DNA of 64,000 nucleotides from a bacterium SCSIO 12844 (GTDB taxonomy: Bacteria > Pseudomonadota > Gammaproteobacteria > Francisellales > Francisellaceae), in the NCBI GenBank assembly GCA_024397935.1, contig CP073743.1, positions 248,001 to 312,000 on the forward strand. Reading direction: 5' to 3'. The translations under genes and the position numbers were made by a program. Numbering within the stretch: the stretch's first letter is position 1; each line of letters starts with the position of its first letter. Below are positions 17,604-26,198 of this stretch, piece by piece. The notes under the pieces were generated by a model. That model was not told the DNA's origin, made no database searches, and saw nothing but the letters and a program-made list of their open reading frames with translations.

Positions 17604-19229
17604 TTAAGCTTTTAAATTTTGTTGTTGTTTTTCGAAATGATAACGTCCACTGTGTATGGCACTTGGACCAAGGCGTGCAAATTTAAACATTAAAAATATC
17701 TCAACAGCAAATAAAACACTATCAAAGAGTAAAAATAAAATCATCGTTGTAAATACATCTGCTGTATTAAGTGTTGATGAGCTAATGCTTGTTGGTAGCA
17801 TATAATACACAGTCCAAGGCTGTCTGCCGTGTTCTGTGACAAACCAGCCAGCAATTGCAGCAATCCATGGTGCTGGAATCATATAGAGCATAAAGCGAAG
17901 TACCCATCGATGCTGCCACAGTGAATTTCTTGCAAGTAGGAAAATGCCGATCACAAACATCAATAACATTAAAAGCCCTAAACCAACCATGATTCTAAAG
18001 CCCCAATAAATACTAAATGAATTAGGTACGCTATCGCGGGTTGCTTTTTCCAAAATGCTTGGGTTGTGCGCGATGGCCTGTTCTAGTGATTCACCTTGAC
18101 CAACATAAGGTAGTAAAATCATGCCAAAGCCTAAATCACTTTGATATCGTTTAAAGGTATTTAAAGCCTCTGTATTAGACTGATCTTTACGGAATTTCAT
18201 TAAGGCATCATAAGCTTTTGCACCTTGGATAATTCGCTCTTGATAAGATGGTTGTTCAATGCCATCAGCATTTTTATAACCATCATACATAATTGCCTTT
18301 AAGCCATAAATTGGTGTATCTAATGAGTGAGTAACTAAAGGGCCTAGTAAATAAGGAACTTGAATTTCAAATAGGTTTTCTTGCCTTTCTTGATTTGGCC
18401 AGGCAACTAAATTAAAGTTTGCAGGTACCTTTTGGGTGGTCCATTCACCTTCAATTGCGGCAAGCTTTGCAGGTTGTTCACGATAAACAGCCAGCCCATT
18501 TTGATCACCCATCACAAGTAACATAATCGTAACAACAAGCCCAAAGCCTAAGCCAACGGCAATTGAACGTTTTGCAAATGCAATGTCACGGCCATGTAAA
18601 AGGTAAAAAGCACTAATACCAACGACAAATACAGCAGCTGTTGCATAGCCGGCTAATATCGTATGAATAAAGCCAATCTGTGCAGTAGTACTTGTTAAAA
18701 TTTCTAATAAATTTGTTGTCTCCATGCGCATAGTTAATGGATTAAATAAAGCGCCGATTGGATGTTGCATAAAGCCATTGGCAATTAAAATCATCAATGC
18801 AGATAATGTTGAGCCAATTGCCAAGCAAAATGTAGCTGTCAGGTGTTGTTTTTTTGTTAGCTTATCCCAGCCAAAAAAGAAAATACCGATAAACGTTGAT
18901 TCCAGCATAAAAGCAACTAAGCCTTCAATTGCAAGTGGTGTTCCAAAAGCATCACCAACAAACTGAGAGTAATAAGCCCAGTTTGTACCAAACTCAAATT
19001 CCATCGTTAAGCCGGTTAAAACACCTAAGGCAAAATTAATACCTAATAGTTTTCCCCAGAATTTAACCATATCTTTATAGACTTGCTTGCCAGTTTTGAC
19101 ATACAAGCATTCCATGGTGAATAAAATCCAGGTCAATCCCAATGTTAATGGAACAAAGAGAAAGTGAAATGAAGCCGTTAGGCCAAATTGCCAGCGGGCA
19201 AAGTCAACAGATAATAATTGCGGCAGCAT
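17604..19229 (-). CDS. cydA: cytochrome bd ubiquinol oxidase subunit I
   Basis: CydA carries the three haems and the quinol site. The N-terminal segment DFARWQFGLTASFHFLFVP contains His22, the equivalent of the E. coli b595 ligand. GRQPWTVYYMLPTS is the conserved loop after the Q-loop region, and MEFEFGTNWAYYSQFVGD is also typical. At 541 residues it is slightly longer than E. coli CydA (522), with a substantial Q-loop. It is the first gene of the cydA-cydB-cydX-tmk run; its promoter must lie in the 331-bp gap shared with uspA. I did not find a clear FNR dyad there. Confidence 0.97.
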   Translation of the reverse strand: MLPQLLSVDFARWQFGLTASFHFLFVPLTLGLTWILFTMECLYVKTGKQVYKDMVKFWGKLLGINFALGVLTGLTMEFEFGTNWAYYSQFVGDAFGTPLAIEGLVAFMLESTFIGIFFFGWDKLTKKQHLTATFCLAIGSTLSALMILIANGFMQHPIGALFNPLTMRMETTNLLEILTSTTAQIGFIHTILAGYATAAVFVVGISAFYLLHGRDIAFAKRSIAVGLGFGLVVTIMLLVMGDQNGLAVYREQPAKLAAIEGEWTTQKVPANFNLVAWPNQERQENLFEIQVPYLLGPLVTHSLDTPIYGLKAIMYDGYKNADGIEQPSYQERIIQGAKAYDALMKFRKDQSNTEALNTFKRYQSDLGFGMILLPYVGQGESLEQAIAHNPSILEKATRDSVPNSFSIYWGFRIMVGLGLLMLLMFVIGIFLLARNSLWQHRWVLRFMLYMIPAPWIAAIAGWFVTEHGRQPWTVYYMLPTSISSSTLNTADVFTTMILFLLFDSVLFAVEIFLMFKFARLGPSAIHSGRYHFEKQQQNLKA

Positions 19230-19560
19230 AATATATCTTCCTGTTGTTTGTCTTTAATATCTTTAATATGAAAGACTTTTGATATCATACTTACGTGCTC
19301 ATTATACGCTTAAGTATTAAATTTTGTAGCGATATTTTACCCCTAAATAAAGTTTTTATAAAATTGTGTGGCTTAACAATAGGTTAATTCATTAAATGAT
19401 CTAAAAAGCTTAAGATACTTTGCTTGTCAAGAGTGAGAGATTTCTTCTATGATTACAGATAAGTTTAAAGTAAAATTATGTTTATTTACTTTATTCAGTT
19501 ACCTATGGGATAGTTTGTTTAGTTATAAATTTAATGGTTTACATTCAAGGGAGTATTCAA
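19230..19560. other. divergent intergenic region between cydA and the Usp gene
   Basis: This 331-bp AT-rich stretch separates two divergent genes and must hold both promoters. A reading frame continues upstream of the Usp start to 19449, but its predicted leader is unlike Usp proteins and has no ribosome site. The direct repeat TTTAATATC/TTTAATATG lies close to cydA. I searched by eye for an FNR-type TTGAT-N4-ATCAA dyad and did not see a convincing one; TTGATATCATA near 19278 is only a half-match. Confidence 0.5.
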
Positions 19561-20426
19561 TGGAATATAGAAATATCTTAGTGGCGATAAATGTCTATGA
19601 GGATTACCATCATGTACTTAACTCAGCAGAGTTAGTAGCTAAAAAATTTGACGCAAGTTTAACTTTATTAATGGTATTGGATAGTCCTTTTGAGCTAATT
19701 CCAATGTCAGCAGAATATCAAAAGGAGCTAGAAAAAGAAGCAATTGATACGCTTAAACAAGCAGCTAGTAGAATGGCATTGCGTCAAGTTGATACAGTGA
19801 CAGAAATTGGTAATCCGTCACTGGTTATTAGTGATTATGCAAAAGAAAAAGGGTGTGATTTAATTATTTTAGGTTCACATGGTAAGCATGGTATTAATTT
19901 ATTATTAGGCTCAACCTCAAATAGTGTTTTACATAGAGCGCCTTGTGATGTATTAACCATTCGAGTGACAGAGCATCAACCATCGATTCCATCTGATTAC
20001 CGTAGCATATTAATTGCAACTGATTTTGAAAAAGACAGCCTTGTTTTAGTTGATAGAGCACAATCATTTGCACGTTATTATCAATCGTCATTAAATGCAA
20101 TTACAGTTCAAGGAGATCCAACAGTTGCAGTAAGTACTTATGGTATTATTCCTGATGTACATCATGATTTAATGAAAGAAGCAGAAGCACGCTTAAGTAA
20201 TTGGGTGAGAGATAATCAAATTCATGGTAAGTATAAATGTGTTATGGGTGAGGCGCCATTTGAAATTACCCATTATGCCCATGAAGAAAATATTGATTTA
20301 ATAGTTGTTGGTAGCCATAAAAAAAGCGCAATTGGCCGTTTCTTCTTAGGCTCAACGGCAAATGCGATATTACATCAATCGAAAAAGGATGTACTTGTGG
20401 TACGTTTAACTGAAGATCATGTTTAA
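19561..20426 (+). CDS. tandem-domain universal stress protein
   Basis: I start at the ATG at 19561 (MEYRNILVAI), since an AAGGGAG site lies just upstream; a longer frame from 19449 lacks one. The 288 residues hold two Usp domains in tandem. Each begins with a NILVAI/SILIATDF strand and ends with the ATP-binding loop: GSHGKHGINLLLGSTSNSVL in the first and GSHKKSAIGRFFLGSTANAIL in the second. Both keep the G-x2-G-x9-G-S/T logic only approximately. Tandem Usps of this kind (UspE-like) act in stress survival and may be cytosolic dimers in one chain. It stands next to the cytochrome bd operon. Confidence 0.93.
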
Positions 20427-20443
20427 GATGACTTCTTAAAAAC

Positions 20444-21661
20444 TTAATCAATACACTCTATAGTTGATGGACCTTTATGATTCAGAGTATCTTTACTTTC
20501 TATTGCGCATTGTTGATTTGAAAATAAAGTAGGTGGTATTGTTGTCATATGGTTACTGGGTAATGCAAAGCCTTGTGACTGATCAGTTGCTATGTACATT
20601 GACTGCTCTAGTGCTTCTTGTAGTGACTCCTGAACCTGTTCTTTAGAAATATACTCTGGCGTATTGTCTTGTAGATTCTCAGGGGGGTTGTGAACCAGTT
20701 GTCGTTTCTTGTTGGATTTCTCTTGAGGTAAAATAGCATCATTTAACTCGTTAATATTTAGCATACTTGTGTCAAAATCTACTTTAACTTCTTTACCATT
20801 AGCATCTAATTGATAGATTTCACACTCTGGATTAAGCTTAATTAGCATTGCAACTAAACTAATGCAATGTGCTAACCCAACGATATATAGATTATTATTT
20901 TGACCTATAGCATTTAAACTTTCATGCATAGTTGCTAGCCATAATAAATTGCGTCCTTGAATATCATCAGAATCAATATTTTTTTGATAAAATTCTTTGT
21001 ATATATTTGCCTGGAGACGCTCGTCGCCTTTATTGTAGATTTGAGATAATATGTTTCCATCAATATATTGTCTTTCAGATATAACAGAGTTAGCGCTAGA
21101 TGCGCTTTGGACTGCTAAACGCTTTTCATCAGACTCAAGTGCATATGCATTGTTATAATTTTTTTCGGATTTTAGCGCTATCAGTGTATAAGAGTGATCT
21201 GGTGCTAAGGTGCATATTTGATTTGTGCGTTCATAAGTTGGCAGCAATTTTTTTTCAATTTGTAATATGCGTCTTCTTTGTGTTTTATCACCTTTAGAAA
21301 ATTTCTCTTTACATTCAATTAATTCATTACGTAATTGCATAATTTCATGGTAGTTTGCTTTTGACTGACTGCTATAATCTTGTAAAGCATTTAAAATATT
21401 AAAGTTTTGAGATGCTGATGACATTTCATTATAAATACGTTGAAATTCATTTTTATCAAGGTAGTTAAATATAACACCTTTATTTTCTTGATCCAATATA
21501 CTTGCAGCATGCATAGTTCCCATAATCGTAGCTTTTGAATCACCATGTTTAACTATCCATGTAAGTGTTCCATTTGCTGGTATCTTACTGTTATTTCTTT
21601 CTATAAATTCAGCTAAATTATTTAAATGATCTTTTGATATACCTAATTTACCCATTTGCAA
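20444..21661 (-). CDS. TraB/GumN-like protein of unknown function
   Basis: The 405-residue protein has the two hallmarks of the TraB/GumN/Tiki superfamily: LTWIVKHGDSKATIMGTMHA with GTMH at 48-51, and NNNLYIVGLAHCISLVAML with GLAH at 262-265, the paired Gly-x-x-His elements that hold metal in related metalloproteases. Unlike GumN-type members it has no signal peptide. The centre is charged and helical, with Lys/Glu-rich repeats. The last 100 residues (from about KSNKKRQLVHN) are Gln/Pro/Ser-rich and probably disordered. It converges with the Usp gene with a 17-bp gap. The call is based on short motifs. Confidence 0.65.
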   Translation of the reverse strand: MQMGKLGISKDHLNNLAEFIERNNSKIPANGTLTWIVKHGDSKATIMGTMHAASILDQENKGVIFNYLDKNEFQRIYNEMSSASQNFNILNALQDYSSQSKANYHEIMQLRNELIECKEKFSKGDKTQRRRILQIEKKLLPTYERTNQICTLAPDHSYTLIALKSEKNYNNAYALESDEKRLAVQSASSANSVISERQYIDGNILSQIYNKGDERLQANIYKEFYQKNIDSDDIQGRNLLWLATMHESLNAIGQNNNLYIVGLAHCISLVAMLIKLNPECEIYQLDANGKEVKVDFDTSMLNINELNDAILPQEKSNKKRQLVHNPPENLQDNTPEYISKEQVQESLQEALEQSMYIATDQSQGFALPSNHMTTIPPTLFSNQQCAIESKDTLNHKGPSTIECID

Positions 21662-21795
21662 CCACCATGAAATTTAATTTTTTTATAAATTTTGTTTTAT
21701 ATTATTAAATTTTTTAAATAATGATAGGTTATGATAATTTATTTATTATTATTTTTATTATTTATTGGATATATTTTATATGAAATATAGGTTTG

Positions 21796-23256
21796 TTAAT
21801 ATTTTAATAGATTATTTAATAATGATAATGTATAAAAAACACCAATGCCTGTAAAATCTGATGGCACACTACCTAATCCGCCTTTATTCATACTTGCTGC
21901 TAAATCAAGATGAATCCATTGTTTGACCTTGTCATGATCGACAAAACGGTTTAGAAAACGTGCTGCTAGTATATGATCAGCGCTCGGTGAGACACTGCAT
22001 TGTAATATATCAGCTACATCCGATTTAATTAGTTGGTCAAAGTCATCTGGGATTGGAAATGGCCAAGCACGTTCACCGGATATAGTCCCTGACTCAATTA
22101 ATTGTGGTAATTGGTCGACTGCTTTAGTAAATAAAGCCATATAGCGGGTTGAGATTGCACGAACGGCAGCTCCAGTTAAGGTTGCATAATCAATTAAAAG
22201 ATCAGGTTTTTCTTGTGATGCGAGATGGAGAGTATCAGCTAATGCCATACGACCTTCGGCGTCAGTGTCAGTGATTTCAATGGTTGTACCATTTAAGGCT
22301 GTGATGACTTCATTTAAAAGGTAAGCATCTTTATCAATTAAGTTTAAGGTTACAGCAAGAAAGCAGTCTACATTCATTTCTACATCAGCTTCAGTTAATG
22401 CCACCAAACTACCTAAAGCAACTGAGCTACCTTGCATATCCTCATGCATATTATACATGTATTGAGATTGTTTAAGGCTGACACCGCCGGTATCAAAGCA
22501 TATGCCTTTACCAACAAGGGAAACTGATTTTTTTGCATTTGGATGACGATATTTTAAATGGACAATAAATGCTTCATCTGGGCAAGCTCTTGCGACAGCG
22601 CAGAAGCTATTAGCCCCCATTTTTTTCAATTCATTATAAGTATAAAATTTACTATCCCATTGGTATCTGTCCGTAAGTTTTTGAATAATAAGCTTATAAT
22701 CTGATGGTTTAAGATAGTTCGTTGGCGTTGCTGCGAGTACCCTTGCTAAGCTATTACCTAGGTGGCCCGCTTTGGTTTCTTTTAAGTAATCTTTTTTATG
22801 TTCGCTAAAGATATCAATACAATTAATATATTTGTGAGATTGTTCTTTTTTGAAATTAGGCATTTGCGTGTTATAGGCTAATACGCATCGCAATGCATTT
22901 GCTTCAGAGATACTACATTGACTGTTATTAATAATTGCAATATCGCCTTGAAGTGGTTTAAGACAACCCAAATTATTTTTAAGCCCATCCATAAATTCAA
23001 AGGGGTTGTTTTTCTCAACTACAATAAGAAAAGTGCCTTTATCATTAGGTAATTGTGTTACCCAGCTTTTATCTCCTTTTTGATGCTGGTCATTAAAGCG
23101 TTTGCTTAAACTCTTAGTCAATGTAAAAGAATCAATTGCAGTTTGGTTTAATTGATCGAGTATTGTGATAATAAGATAAGCATTTTGATATTCACTTAGA
23201 TTAAATTCAGTATTTGAAATTTTGATATCAGGTAATTGAAAAATTGTTTTTAACAT
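21796..23256 (-). CDS. M17 leucyl aminopeptidase family protein
   Basis: The C-terminal two thirds is an M17 catalytic domain. VGKGICFDTGGVSLK gives the metal-binding Lys and Asp plus the second Lys, HEDMQGS gives the next Asp, and TDTDAEGRMALAD provides the Asp, Glu and Arg of the active site. The usual P-x-x-A-x-RPGD loop is changed to DKDAYLLNEV, so the rim of the active site differs from PepA. The N-terminal 170 residues are poorly conserved. It probably trims cytosolic peptides as a hexamer. The start overlaps a frame upstream of the divergent SDR gene, but the SDR itself begins 96 bp away. Confidence 0.88.
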   Translation of the reverse strand: MLKTIFQLPDIKISNTEFNLSEYQNAYLIITILDQLNQTAIDSFTLTKSLSKRFNDQHQKGDKSWVTQLPNDKGTFLIVVEKNNPFEFMDGLKNNLGCLKPLQGDIAIINNSQCSISEANALRCVLAYNTQMPNFKKEQSHKYINCIDIFSEHKKDYLKETKAGHLGNSLARVLAATPTNYLKPSDYKLIIQKLTDRYQWDSKFYTYNELKKMGANSFCAVARACPDEAFIVHLKYRHPNAKKSVSLVGKGICFDTGGVSLKQSQYMYNMHEDMQGSSVALGSLVALTEADVEMNVDCFLAVTLNLIDKDAYLLNEVITALNGTTIEITDTDAEGRMALADTLHLASQEKPDLLIDYATLTGAAVRAISTRYMALFTKAVDQLPQLIESGTISGERAWPFPIPDDFDQLIKSDVADILQCSVSPSADHILAARFLNRFVDHDKVKQWIHLDLAASMNKGGLGSVPSDFTGIGVFYTLSLLNNLLKY

Positions 23257-23351
23257 ATCGATTAAAGCTATTTTTTGTTACTATGGACATCAAGATTATC
23301 ATAAATCAAATTCTGTATTCTATACATTTAATTAAAATTGGGGATAAGTAT

Positions 23352-23954
23352 ATGAAAGTTATCGTTGTTGGTGGTACGGGGAAAATTGGTAAAGCTGTTG
23401 CAAGCGCATTACAAAAAGAACATGAAGTCATTACAGCGGGTTATTCTTCCGGCGATGTTCAAGTAGATATTGGATCAAAAGCATCGATTGAATCCATGTA
23501 TAAAAAAGTTGGCCAGTTTGATGCAGTCGTTGCAACAGTTGGAAAAGTGAAATTTGCTTCTTTAACTGAGATGACTAGTGAGGATTATGAAATAGGCTTA
23601 AATCATAAACTAATGGGCCAAGTCAATTTAGTATTAGAAGGTATCAAGTACATTAATCAAGGTGGTTCATTTACGTTAACCAGTGGTATTTTAAATGTTG
23701 AGCCAATCGAAAGTGGTACATCCGCTGCAATGGTAAATAGTGCATTAGAAGGTTTTGCATTGGCAGCTAGTTATGAATTACCGAATAAAAACCGTATTAA
23801 TGTTGTAAGCCCAACTGTGATTACTGAAGCTTTAGATATTTATGGTGACTTTTTTAAAGGCTATCAGCCGGTTGCAGTTGACCAAGCAGCTTTAGCTTAT
23901 GTAAAAAGTGTTAATAGTCATCATACAGGGCGTGTTTATCGAGTTGGGTTTTGA
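23352..23954 (+). CDS. short-chain dehydrogenase/reductase, short atypical form
   Basis: I start at the ATG at 23352, which has a GGGGAT site about 8 bases upstream and puts the Rossmann motif VVGGTGKIGKAV at the N-terminus; a longer frame from 23244 adds an unlikely extension. The 200-residue protein has the cofactor loop, the DAVVATVGK strand and the VNSALEGFALAASYEL helix of small SDRs such as the Lin1944-like group. The catalytic Tyr-x3-Lys pair is missing (SGTSAAMVNSA at that place). Substrate unknown. It is downstream of, and divergent from, the M17 peptidase. Confidence 0.88.
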   Translation: MKVIVVGGTGKIGKAVASALQKEHEVITAGYSSGDVQVDIGSKASIESMYKKVGQFDAVVATVGKVKFASLTEMTSEDYEIGLNHKLMGQVNLVLEGIKYINQGGSFTLTSGILNVEPIESGTSAAMVNSALEGFALAASYELPNKNRINVVSPTVITEALDIYGDFFKGYQPVAVDQAALAYVKSVNSHHTGRVYRVGF

Positions 23955-24028
23955 TAAGTTAATTTGAACTTCCCCAAAAACTTAAGTAAAATTAACAATG
24001 ATTATAAGCACTCATTTATTTATATAGA

Positions 24029-24970
24029 GTGTCTAAGATAAACAAGCGATTAATGATGAAATATAAAATAATAAATTTTCTTGTGCCCAAACTAATTCGT
24101 TTTTTTTCTTATTTGCCATTGAGCTTTATGCAAGCATTAGGCTGGTTGATTGGTTTTACCTTAAGTTTCTTTCCCAATCAATTAGTGAAAATTGCAGAAC
24201 GTAATATTGCTTTGTGCTATCCAGAGTTATCCTTATTACAACAACGTAAACTTGTGCGTCAATCGGTGATTCAAGCTGTGATTGCTGGTGCTGAGATGCC
24301 TGCGATGTTTATGAAAGACCCAAAAAAACTAATGACCTATATTAAAGAATATGAAAATGATGATTTACTTAACCAAGCTTTTGCTCAAGGTAAGGGCTTG
24401 TTATGCCTTGGGCCTCATGTTGGTTGTTGGGAATTAGGTGGGTTATTTTTGGCAGATCGTTTTCCAGTTTTTACCCTTTATACGCCGCCAAAGCAGCAAG
24501 TATTAAGTGAAATTATAACTAAAGCGCGCGCTCGTTCAGGTGCTGAGATGGAGCCTGCATCGCAATCAGGTGTCAGACACTTATTTAAAGCATTGAAAGA
24601 TAAAAAAGCGATTGCGATGTTAACTGATCAAGTGCCTGATCCAGATGACTTTGGTGGACTTTATGCACCGTTTTTTGGCATTGATGCTTGGACGATGAGC
24701 TTTCCATCAAAATTATATAGTAAACGTAAGCCGCCAACATTTATTGTTTATGCCATCCGCCGAGGTGTCGGGCGTGGATTTAAATTAATTGTTGAGCCAT
24801 TTGATGAACATATGAAGCCATTTTTATCTAATAGTCAATGTTCTGATGCGTTTACTTATGCAATGAATAAAGCTTATGAAAAAATTGCTAAAAAATATTC
24901 AGCACAATACCAATGGACTTATCGCAGGTTTAAACATCCACCTAAAGGACATCCAGGTTTGTATCTTTAA
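24029..24970 (+). CDS. lipid A biosynthesis lauroyl/myristoyl acyltransferase (LpxL/LpxM family)
   Basis: The protein has an N-terminal membrane helix and the family HX4E active site in GPHVGCWELGG. Further LpxL/HtrB segments are visible: AERNIALCYPELSLLQQRKLVRQS, AMLTDQVPD and the C-terminal QYQWTYRRFKHPP. These enzymes add secondary acyl chains to Kdo2-lipid IVA on the inner membrane. The start is uncertain: a GTG at 24029 or the ATG at 24053, both with weak ribosome sites. Whether it is the LpxL or LpxM role cannot be told from the sequence. Confidence 0.9.
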   Translation: MSKINKRLMMKYKIINFLVPKLIRFFSYLPLSFMQALGWLIGFTLSFFPNQLVKIAERNIALCYPELSLLQQRKLVRQSVIQAVIAGAEMPAMFMKDPKKLMTYIKEYENDDLLNQAFAQGKGLLCLGPHVGCWELGGLFLADRFPVFTLYTPPKQQVLSEIITKARARSGAEMEPASQSGVRHLFKALKDKKAIAMLTDQVPDPDDFGGLYAPFFGIDAWTMSFPSKLYSKRKPPTFIVYAIRRGVGRGFKLIVEPFDEHMKPFLSNSQCSDAFTYAMNKAYEKIAKKYSAQYQWTYRRFKHPPKGHPGLYL

Positions 24971-25065
24971 TTAAAATTGATTAAATTTTGTATTTCTGCT
25001 ACTGTTTTGAAATTATTTTTAACACGATTAACTTAAATACGGCATGATTAAGGTAAATCATTATT

Positions 25066-26106
25066 ATGACGGAATATCGATTAATAAAGGCATTAAAGCG
25101 CCAGCCTGTAGATAAAACACCGATATGGATAATGCGTCAAGCTGGACGCTACTTGCCTGAATATCGCAAAGTGCGCTCAAGTGTTAAAGACTTTATGAGT
25201 TTGTGTAAGACACCAGATTTAGCTTGTGAAGTGACATTGCAGCCACTAAGAAGATTTGATTTGGATGCAGCAATTTTATTTTCAGATATTTTAACGATAC
25301 CTGAGGCTATGGGTTTAGATCTTAAGTTTATAGAAGGCCAAGGCCCTGTATTTGCTAATCCAATTCAATCGAAGGCTCAGATAGATAATTTAATGACAGT
25401 CAATTTGCTCGATTCATTAAAATATGTTTTTGAGGCAGTAAAATTAATTAAACATGCGCTACCAAATGATAAGCCATTAATAGGCTTTAGTGGTAGTCCA
25501 TGGACTTTAGCTTGTTATATGATTGAAGGTTCTGGTAGTAAGCAGTTTGCTATTATTAGACGCTTTATGTATGAAAATACTACTTATTTACATCAACTAT
25601 TGGATAAACTGGCTATTGCAGTTGCTGAATATTTAATAGAGCAAATTCGCCATGGCTGTGATGTAGTAAAGATTTTTGATACTTGGGGCGGTATATTATC
25701 TGCAGAGACTTATGCGCAGTTTTCTCTTAATTATATGAAAAAAATTATTAAGCTTGTTAAAAAAGCTTATCCAAATGTACCTGTGATTGTTTTCACAAAA
25801 GGTTCGGGTCAATGGTTAGAGCAAATTGTAAATTCGCAAGCAGACGGTATTGGTATTGATTGGCAGACACCAATGAAAAATGCTTATCAGGTTATTAATG
25901 AGCGTGCTGCAATTGAAGGTAATTTAGATCCAGCTGTTTTATATGCGGATGAATTAACCATTGAAGTTGAAGTCAAGCGGATACTATCAGAGTATGGGGG
26001 CGCACCAGGACATGTATTTAATTTAGGCCATGGTATTTACCCAGATATAGCGCCAGAGAAAGTTCAATTTTTAGTCGATTGTGTGCATCAGTTAAGTAGC
26101 CGATAA
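25066..26106 (+). CDS. hemE: uroporphyrinogen decarboxylase
   Basis: HemE removes four carboxyl groups from uroporphyrinogen III to give coproporphyrinogen III in haem synthesis. The N-terminal IWIMRQAGRYLPEYRKVR is the substrate-binding motif, DAAILFSDILTIPEAMG provides the catalytic aspartate, and GFSGSPWTLACYMIEG and the C-terminal FNLGHGIYPD are typical. The 346 residues match the family. The gene is flanked by the lipid A acyltransferase and a malic enzyme, with no other haem genes in the window. Confidence 0.97.
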   Translation: MTEYRLIKALKRQPVDKTPIWIMRQAGRYLPEYRKVRSSVKDFMSLCKTPDLACEVTLQPLRRFDLDAAILFSDILTIPEAMGLDLKFIEGQGPVFANPIQSKAQIDNLMTVNLLDSLKYVFEAVKLIKHALPNDKPLIGFSGSPWTLACYMIEGSGSKQFAIIRRFMYENTTYLHQLLDKLAIAVAEYLIEQIRHGCDVVKIFDTWGGILSAETYAQFSLNYMKKIIKLVKKAYPNVPVIVFTKGSGQWLEQIVNSQADGIGIDWQTPMKNAYQVINERAAIEGNLDPAVLYADELTIEVEVKRILSEYGGAPGHVFNLGHGIYPDIAPEKVQFLVDCVHQLSSR

Positions 26107-26114
26107 AATATCGT

Positions 26115-26135
26115 GTATACTAGTTATTAGTATAC
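26115..26135. promoter_or_regulatory. 8-bp perfect dyad upstream of malic enzyme gene
   Basis: GTATACTA and TAGTATAC form a perfect inverted repeat around a 5-base centre, 64 bp ahead of the malic enzyme ATG and just after the hemE stop. It lacks a T tract, so it does not look like a terminator, and it could be an operator. The embedded TATACT could also serve as a -10 box. No protein can be named. Confidence 0.45.
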
Positions 26136-26198
26136 GCCATCATAAGCAAAACTATTTTATTAATAGAGAATCAATAAAAATTAATAGGTAATATAAAT

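Noticed and set aside
21662-21795. A/T-only stretch as a possible replication origin or transposon scar
   Set aside because: No DnaA boxes, no terminal repeats and no target duplication were seen; it is an ordinary AT-rich spacer.
26115-26135. Intrinsic terminator after hemE
   Set aside because: The hairpin is AT-rich and lacks a following T run.
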